Of a stretch of 36,249 bases of DNA, positions 31,512 through 36,249 are shown piece after piece. How positions within the stretch are numbered: the stretch's first letter is position 1; each line of letters opens with the position of its first letter. The stretch covers positions 1-36,249 of the forward strand of contig JAUQYW010000049.1 of the NCBI GenBank assembly GCA_030587525.1, given 5' to 3'. The notes under the pieces are model-generated. The model was not told the DNA's origin. It made no database searches and saw only the letters and a list, made by a program, of their open reading frames with translations. The DNA is from Candidatus Sigynarchaeota archaeon (lineage in GTDB: Archaea > Asgardarchaeota > Lokiarchaeia > Sigynarchaeales > Sigynarchaeaceae). A program made the position numbers and the translations under genes.

Positions 31512-32630
31512 TTATTTGAATTTTTGCAGTTTCGCGAGTGTTTCATCAGCTTCCTTGATAATCCGCTCGATCAATTCTTTCACCGTCGGGATGTCATGGA
31601 TACGACCCGCGACTTGGCCGCCGAGCACGGGTGTCTCGTCGATGTTGCCCTTGAACAGGTTCTCGAGACCATTCACTTCCAGGTCGATGATCTCTTGCGT
31701 CGACCCAGTGGGAATTCCCTTGTACAGGTCCGGGGCACCGCGCACTGTGGCATCGACCAATTTCAAGGCACGGGAATTTCGCACGAACCGCATCGGGCCG
31801 AAGAACCCGCGAGCGATCAAGGTGTCCTCTTCAGTTGTTTTGGTGAGCAATTCCTTCCACGATTGCTCGAAATCGCTTTCCTTGGTCGCGATCATGCGCG
31901 TGCCCATTTGGATGCCGATGGCGCCGAGCGCGAGGGCCGCGACGAGCGACCGCCCGTCGCAAAAACCGCCCGCGGCGATGACGGGCTTCTTGATGGCTTG
32001 GACGACCTCTGGAACGAGCACCATGGTCGACGTGTCGCGCCACGAGCAATGAGCCCCGCCCTCTCGTCCCGACGCGATGACCACGTCAACGTTGGCTTTT
32101 TCGCATCGCTTAGCAGCGCGGATCGAGGGAACGACGTGGCACCACGTGATGCTGGGCAATTCCTTCTTGATGGGAATGGACACGTCGAGCTTTTTATCCC
32201 CGGGATTCACTGACCATGGCAGCGGGTCACCCGCAGACGTGACGATAACCACGCACTTTTTCTTGGCCGCTGGATCCTTTTTCAGGCGGTCGATGACGTA
32301 CTTGATGAGCCGGGCTGCAGTTGGGATGAATTCCTCGGAGACAGGAATGTTCACGCCGAACCTCGCATCATTATCCGTGACAATCTCTTTCAAGACATGG
32401 TCCATCGATCTTTCCAGCAGTTGCTCGGGGGTTCCCGTGCCGAAAATCGCGGAGTACTTGAACTCGCCGATGCCGGGCATCTTGAACGATCCCATGCCGA
32501 CCGTCGAGATCAAGCCGAGGCCGCCCGCTTTCGCAACCGCGACGGCAAGCTTGGTCGTGTCGTATGGTCCCATACCCGCCTGGATGATTGGATACCGCGT
32601 TTTGAAGATATCATTGAAGGGCGTGTGCAT
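31512..32630 (-). CDS. Nitronate monooxygenase / 2-nitropropane dioxygenase-like FMN protein
   Basis: A 372-residue TIM-barrel flavoprotein starting at ATG 32630; the open frame extends 30 codons further up, but that part does not fit the family. Recognisable blocks: YPIIQAGMG (13-21), AVAKAGGLGLIS (31-42), SGREGGAHC (188-195) containing the His194 region of the family, VIAAGGFCDGRS (217-228) and GAIGIQMGTRM (237-247), the FMN phosphate site. Members oxidise nitronates, while related proteins include enoyl-ACP reductase FabK. In an anaerobe the true role is uncertain. It lies 61 nt downstream of the UroD-like gene on the same strand, so co-transcription is possible. Confidence 0.88.
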   Translation of the reverse strand: MHTPFNDIFKTRYPIIQAGMGPYDTTKLAVAVAKAGGLGLISTVGMGSFKMPGIGEFKYSAIFGTGTPEQLLERSMDHVLKEIVTDNDARFGVNIPVSEEFIPTAARLIKYVIDRLKKDPAAKKKCVVIVTSAGDPLPWSVNPGDKKLDVSIPIKKELPSITWCHVVPSIRAAKRCEKANVDVVIASGREGGAHCSWRDTSTMVLVPEVVQAIKKPVIAAGGFCDGRSLVAALALGAIGIQMGTRMIATKESDFEQSWKELLTKTTEEDTLIARGFFGPMRFVRNSRALKLVDATVRGAPDLYKGIPTGSTQEIIDLEVNGLENLFKGNIDETPVLGGQVAGRIHDIPTVKELIERIIKEADETLAKLQKFK

Positions 32631-32691
32631 GTGGCTTAAAATTCTTTGCAGCAAAAAAACCTTGCATCCGGCCGGATCAAGGCATGCCGAA

Positions 32692-33831
32692 TCACGCGGG
32701 CCGTATCGGGTACCTGCCATATTTCAGCGTGGCTTCGACGAGCATTTCGGCATTCCGTAGAGGAATCGTGTCTAACAAGGACGTGCATGGCCCCATAGCA
32801 AAACCCCCGCCTGGTGCACCTTGCATCACCAAGTTCCTCACTTCCCGCTCGACCTCAGCTGGTGTCCCGAAGCTCAACAATCGCGAGCAATCCACAGGCG
32901 CGATCAACGAAAGACGTTCACCATACAGCTTTTTTAACCTGCCAACGTCCATACCCGCGCCCATTTCGATCGTCACGATGCCGTCAATTCCCGCATCGAT
33001 GAATCCGGGAAAATACGGCTCCGTAAAACCATCACTATGCAATAGACACTTGATCCCGGCACGATGCAGCCGTTCCGCTATTTTTCTATACCGGGGAATG
33101 ACGAGTTCGGAATGCAGCGCCGGCGGGATGTAGGTGCGATCCTTGTATGCACTATCGTCGGCAATGACGACCACGCGGATGCTTGCATCGATGTATGCTT
33201 GTATCTGCACCATTCGGATTTCGATAATCTTGTCGAACGCTCGTTCAAGCAGCGTTTTCTGCTTCCGGCATGCCTTGGCAAACGCCCCGAAACCCAGACT
33301 TTCCACGATCACCTCGAGCACTGAGTCCATCACGACCAGAGGGAACAAGCCACCATTTGGTCCCCCGATCACTGCCTTGTATTGCTTGTTGACATCGTGC
33401 ACCACGCCAGGGGGAGCAGGTTCCAGTTTGCATGCCTCGAACCAATCAAGCCAGAGAGTTAAATCTGTTAAGGCCGGGCCCACGTACCAATCGTGTTGTC
33501 TCCCGCCGATCAAGCCTTTCTCGTGAATCCTGCCATCTGCCGTGATGAATTGGGTCGTTTTTAATTCGGGTAATCGCCCTCTGAACCGATTCAAATCTGG
33601 TGCAATGATCCTTGCACCCGGCGCCCACGCCCACGCTGCATCGAAGCCCATCTGCTTCGCCATGGTAAGATCACGGCCACAGAACAAGACCACGTCGTCC
33701 GCGCTGATATTTTCCTCGTGCAGCGCCATCCACGACTCGTTGAAACGGGGCGTGCCGACGCCAAAGACCAGCGGGACACGATCGGGTTCACGATGATCCA
33801 GCGTGGTCAGAAAACGCTCCGTGCAGTTCAT
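32692..33831 (-). CDS. Uroporphyrinogen decarboxylase-family protein (methyltransferase-like)
   Basis: A 379-residue TIM-barrel protein of the UroD superfamily: N-terminal ERFLTTLDHREPDRVPL (5-21), a conserved IADDSAYKDRTYIPP loop (~223-237), LLHSDGF (263-269) and a C-terminal GGGFAMGPCTS (~341-351). Archaeal and bacterial UroD-like proteins of this type are mostly cobalamin- or coenzyme M-dependent methyltransferases (MtaA/MtbA/CmuA relatives) rather than haem enzymes. The Zn site of MtaA uses H-x-C plus a distant Cys; here the first pair is His265-x-Asp267, with Cys349 as a possible third ligand. No corrinoid protein or haem gene is nearby, so the methyl donor is unknown. Confidence 0.85.
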   Translation of the reverse strand: MNCTERFLTTLDHREPDRVPLVFGVGTPRFNESWMALHEENISADDVVLFCGRDLTMAKQMGFDAAWAWAPGARIIAPDLNRFRGRLPELKTTQFITADGRIHEKGLIGGRQHDWYVGPALTDLTLWLDWFEACKLEPAPPGVVHDVNKQYKAVIGGPNGGLFPLVVMDSVLEVIVESLGFGAFAKACRKQKTLLERAFDKIIEIRMVQIQAYIDASIRVVVIADDSAYKDRTYIPPALHSELVIPRYRKIAERLHRAGIKCLLHSDGFTEPYFPGFIDAGIDGIVTIEMGAGMDVGRLKKLYGERLSLIAPVDCSRLLSFGTPAEVEREVRNLVMQGAPGGGFAMGPCTSLLDTIPLRNAEMLVEATLKYGRYPIRPA

Positions 33832-33883
33832 GATTAGAGGATCACCCGTGAAGCATCCACACCTCAGCCTACACCATCATTCC

Positions 33884-33892
33884 TTTTTAATA
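33884..33892 (+). promoter_or_regulatory. TATA-like box for the DUF5009-like gene
   Basis: CC followed by TTTTTAATA lies 21-29 nt before the ATG at 33913. CAGGAGT also precedes the ATG directly, so both a leaderless and a leadered transcript are possible. Confidence 0.4.
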
Positions 33893-33912
33893 TTCCATTC
33901 TGTTCCAGGAGT

Positions 33913-35076
33913 ATGGCATCTGGTGTTGCAGAAGAAAGTACAATCACCACAACGGTTCCGGCACCGAAAGAACAGCCAACGAAACGCGATGCTGGTTCCT
34001 CGAAGCCGACGCGCTTGGGTTCCTTGGATGCACTCCGCGGGTTCGACATGTTCTGGATCTCGGGCGGGACCGATTTCTTTCTGGCGCTGTTTCGTATAAT
34101 CGCCCCGCCGGTCGCGGGGTTCCTCGGCGTCCAGTTCAATCACCCGGCCTGGAATGGGTTCACCTTTTATGACTTGATCTTCCCGCTTTTCATTTTTATG
34201 TCGGGTCTCAGCATCCCGCTGTCCATCAACAAGCGGCTCGAGCGGGGTGACAGCAAGGCAAAACTCTACAAGCACGTCGCCGTGCGCACGCTCTTGCTAT
34301 TTCTCCTTGGTGCGCTGAACAACGGTGCCCAGTTCGATCCGTTCGAGACGCGATTCGCCGGGGTCCTGCAGCGAATCGCGATTTGCTCGTGCGTCGCTTC
34401 CATCATCGCCATGAACACCCGGCCACGAACCCAGGTCTACATCGCTGGGGGGATCCTCCTCGCCTACTGGGCGATCATGGCATTGATTCCGGTCCCAGGC
34501 TTTTCTGCCGGGGATTATTCACCGGAAGGAAATCTCGCGGGTTATATCGACCGGCTGCTGTTACCGTACCCTGACAAATGGTGCTGCTACGGTTTCGGGG
34601 ACAGTGAGGGGATCTTGGGTACGCTGCCAGCAATATCCACTGCCTTGCTCGGCGTTCTCGCGGGACACTGGCTACGCGCCGATCACCCGCACAAGGAAAA
34701 ATGTCTCAAGATGATATATGCCGGGGGCATCTGCTTGGGATTAGGCACGGCGTGGAATTTCGCCTTCCCGATCAACAAGTACATGTGGACGAGCTCGTAC
34801 GTGCTTTTCACGGGAGGCTGGAGCATGCTGCTCGTCGTCCTTTTTTATTGGATCATCGACGTGCGAGGCCACAAGAAATGGGCGTTTTATTTCTCCGTCA
34901 TCGGCATGAACTCGATCTTAATGTACATGTTCCGAAGCACAGCGGATTTCGACTTTCTCGTCGACCTATCGGGAGACACGTTCTTCCTGCCGCTCGTCGC
35001 AGCCTCGATGCGACTCGCGGTCAATTGGTTTGTACTGTACTTGCTCTACCGAAAAAAATGGTTCTTAAAACTCTAG
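33913..35076 (+). CDS. HGSNAT/DUF5009-like polytopic membrane acyltransferase
   Basis: A 387-residue protein. A Thr/Pro/Ser-rich cytoplasmic tail (1-30) leads into RLGSLDALRGFDMFWISGG (33-51), the hallmark of the DUF5009/heparan-alpha-glucosaminide N-acetyltransferase group. About ten TMs follow, with LIFPLFIFMSGLSIPLS (~90-106), RTLLLFLLGALNNG (~125-138) and GVLQRIAICS (~149-158), all typical of the family. In the lysosomal relative, acetyl groups pass from cytosolic acetyl-CoA to an extracytoplasmic glucosamine. In archaea the substrate is presumably a surface glycan, but this is unproven. CAGGAGT just before the ATG fixes the start. It converges on the DUF998-like gene with a 13-nt gap. 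It is related only by fold type to the 23481-25163 protein. Confidence 0.9.
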   Translation: MASGVAEESTITTTVPAPKEQPTKRDAGSSKPTRLGSLDALRGFDMFWISGGTDFFLALFRIIAPPVAGFLGVQFNHPAWNGFTFYDLIFPLFIFMSGLSIPLSINKRLERGDSKAKLYKHVAVRTLLLFLLGALNNGAQFDPFETRFAGVLQRIAICSCVASIIAMNTRPRTQVYIAGGILLAYWAIMALIPVPGFSAGDYSPEGNLAGYIDRLLLPYPDKWCCYGFGDSEGILGTLPAISTALLGVLAGHWLRADHPHKEKCLKMIYAGGICLGLGTAWNFAFPINKYMWTSSYVLFTGGWSMLLVVLFYWIIDVRGHKKWAFYFSVIGMNSILMYMFRSTADFDFLVDLSGDTFFLPLVAASMRLAVNWFVLYLLYRKKWFLKL

Positions 35077-35089
35077 AGTAAAAAAGGGC

Positions 35090-35797
35090 TCAATTTGCAG
35101 CACGTGGCTTGTTTTTCAAGATGATCGCAGCGACCACGACCATCCAGGCGACCACGCCAAGAATCGCGGCCCATTCCAGGATTGGCATGGCCCAGATCGC
35201 AGGGCGTTCGGTAATCAGCGGGATTAACGGGTTTTCTCCTTCTGAAAAGGCACCGCGAGGAATGCTAAAGATGTAAATCAAGAACGCGGCGAAAATCCCG
35301 ATGACAACAAGCCCGGGATAGACAATTTTCTTGGGGATCTTGACTTGCCCTTCTTTTTGAATCCCGATGGATATCGTGAACACCAGCACGGCGATCATAC
35401 CGCCGAAGAAGAATCCCATGGCGGCAACTGAATGCCCTGCCAAAAAATCGGCGGTAAACACGCCGACGAAGCACGTGGAAATCGCCGCGTAGACACCGAC
35501 GATCGCCCCGATCTTGGCGGCCCGGTTACCCCCGTAAAAGCCCGTTCCCAGCAAGAACACGGCAAGGATGGCACCGCCGACGATCAAGCTTGAATTGAAC
35601 AACCATGCACCCTCGGCCACCGATATACCCAGCTCAGATACGAAGTGGTTGAGCATGGAGTAAGGCTCGTCGGCCAAGCCCGTGAACCCGATTTGCGAGA
35701 GAAACATGCCGGCGAGAACGATGGCACCCCCAACGATGCCCCAGAGCTCGAACCGGATTTTGTTGAAAAATGTCATTGCTCGTTCGGGAAAATTCAT
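35090..35797 (-). CDS. DUF998-like membrane protein
   Basis: A 235-residue protein with about six TMs from ATG 35797, preceded by GGGAG; the frame extends to 35851 but that would overlap the CorA-like gene. The motif YSMLNHFVSELG, which follows TM1, and the closing C-terminal TM pair are typical of DUF998. The family's function is unknown. The gene follows the CorA-type gene by 44 nt on the same strand and may be co-transcribed with it. There is no catalytic motif beyond the Ser-Glu-Leu-Gly turn. Confidence 0.82.
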   Translation of the reverse strand: MNFPERAMTFFNKIRFELWGIVGGAIVLAGMFLSQIGFTGLADEPYSMLNHFVSELGISVAEGAWLFNSSLIVGGAILAVFLLGTGFYGGNRAAKIGAIVGVYAAISTCFVGVFTADFLAGHSVAAMGFFFGGMIAVLVFTISIGIQKEGQVKIPKKIVYPGLVVIGIFAAFLIYIFSIPRGAFSEGENPLIPLITERPAIWAMPILEWAAILGVVAWMVVVAAIILKNKPRAAN

Positions 35798-35841
35798 AAT
35801 AGTCGACTCCCTTTCATCGAAAAGAGGGTATGAAATGCTTT

Positions 35842-36249
35842 TTAGAACCATGCTTTTTTCTTAAATTTCTTGAACAGTACAACCGCGATAATCACCATTG
35901 CAGCGATTACGCTGAAAAATCCAACGTAGGGATATGGATCGTTGGTATAAGGAAATATCATCCAGTTCATGCCGAAAAAACTGGCGATCAAGTTCAGCGG
36001 CGTGAAGATAACGCTGATGATGGTCAGCGTCTTCACGATGTTGTTGAGCTTGTTTCCCTGGTTGGACAAGTAGATGTCGAAGGTTGATCCCAGGATGTCC
36101 CGGAGCGTCTCTATAAGATCCACGATATAGATGATGTGCTCGTACAAGTTCCTGAAGTAAATGCGCATCGATCGTGCAAGTAAATTCGGTTCCATAGATT
36201 CGAGCCGGTTTAGAATTTCCCGCATGGGCCAGACGGATTTTCGTATGAC
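35842..36249 (-). CDS. corA: CorA-family Mg2+ channel, C-terminal part (runs off the window)
   Basis: The frame is open to the right edge of the window, so the N-terminal cytoplasmic domain lies outside; about 135 residues are visible. The fragment holds the end of the long stalk helix (VWPMREILNRLE and the IYFRNLYEHIIYIVDLIETLRDIL-type region), TM1 (NNIVKTLTIISVIFTPLNLI), the signature Gly-Met-Asn in ASFFGMNW, TM2 (VGFFSVIAAMVIIAVVLF) and a basic tail (KKFKKKAWF). The GMN motif forms the mouth of the pentameric Mg2+/Co2+ channel. Gene name by family only. An internal ATG at 36225 should not be taken as the start. Confidence 0.92.
   Translation of the reverse strand, partial: VIRKSVWPMREILNRLESMEPNLLARSMRIYFRNLYEHIIYIVDLIETLRDILGSTFDIYLSNQGNKLNNIVKTLTIISVIFTPLNLIASFFGMNWMIFPYTNDPYPYVGFFSVIAAMVIIAVVLFKKFKKKAWF

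Noticed and set aside
31323..32213. Plus-strand frame opposite the nitronate monooxygenase-like gene
   Set aside because: Antisense to conserved FMN-binding blocks; no plausible start signal.
32631..32720. 30-codon extension of the nitronate monooxygenase frame into the UroD-like gene
   Set aside because: Family sequence starts at MHTPFND (32630); the extension overlaps the neighbouring gene's 3' end and is not conserved-looking.
23481..35076. The two membrane acyltransferase-like genes (23481 and 33913) as a duplication
   Set aside because: They share only the short (S)xDxLRG N-terminal motif; length, TM layout and C-termini differ.

Overview
The window looks archaeal, most probably Asgard (Promethearchaeota), though no single marker proves it. 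It carries an archaeal/eukaryotic-type tryptophanyl-tRNA synthetase, a tungsten aldehyde:ferredoxin oxidoreductase with a polyferredoxin partner, and a Ras-superfamily small GTPase. It also has Fe-S flavoproteins, TATA-like boxes 20-30 nt upstream of several start codons, and oligo-T tracts after genes. Extracellular proteins are rich in N-x-S/T sequons. I cannot resolve class or order. No tRNA, rRNA, CRISPR array, insertion sequence or phage gene was seen.

Layout. (1) Positions 1-7.6 kb: the 3' part of a helical-repeat protein, a membrane-anchored GH10 glycosidase, a polyferredoxin-AOR pair, an isochorismatase-fold hydrolase, a sulfatase-fold hydrolase with Thr at the nucleophile position, and a TrpRS that lacks its HIGH-motif region. 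(2) 7.7-14.9 kb: a PadR-led operon containing a 48-aa gene, a MacB-like ATPase/permease pair and a heterodimeric ABC exporter, the first half of which has a large ectodomain. (3) 15.3-20.3 kb: a second PadR-led operon with another heterodimeric exporter, whose second half carries a ~230-residue Met/Gly-rich insertion inside its nucleotide-binding domain. (4) 20.3-23.5 kb: an unknown helical protein, an ABC-2 transporter pair and an Fe-S flavoprotein. (5) 23.5-28.6 kb: a membrane acyltransferase-like protein with an uncertain start, a lysophospholipase-like hydrolase, a Gfo/Idh/MocA oxidoreductase and an aldo/keto reductase fused to a ferredoxin domain. (6) 28.6-31.4 kb: an AT-richer stretch with a Fn3-like gene missing its 5' part, the small GTPase and an unknown polytopic membrane protein. 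(7) 31.5-36.2 kb: nitronate monooxygenase-like and UroD-like enzymes, a DUF5009/HGSNAT-like membrane protein, a DUF998-like membrane protein and the C-terminal part of a CorA-type Mg2+ channel.

How the genes fit together. The centre (7.7-22.8 kb) is an efflux island with four ABC systems and two PadR regulators. This suggests ligand-responsive export of drugs, lipids or peptides. In both heterodimeric exporters the first gene has Asp in place of the catalytic Glu and Gln in place of the switch His, and the second gene has a degenerate signature motif, so each pair should form one active and one inactive ATP site. The flanks are anaerobic redox and one-carbon/aldehyde metabolism plus surface carbohydrate enzymes. 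The points most worth a second look are the NBD insertion at 18846-19541, the TrpRS deletion/duplication at 6796-6886, the non-AUG or frameshifted start near 25.2 kb, and a palindrome that may be the PadR operator at 7646-7662.
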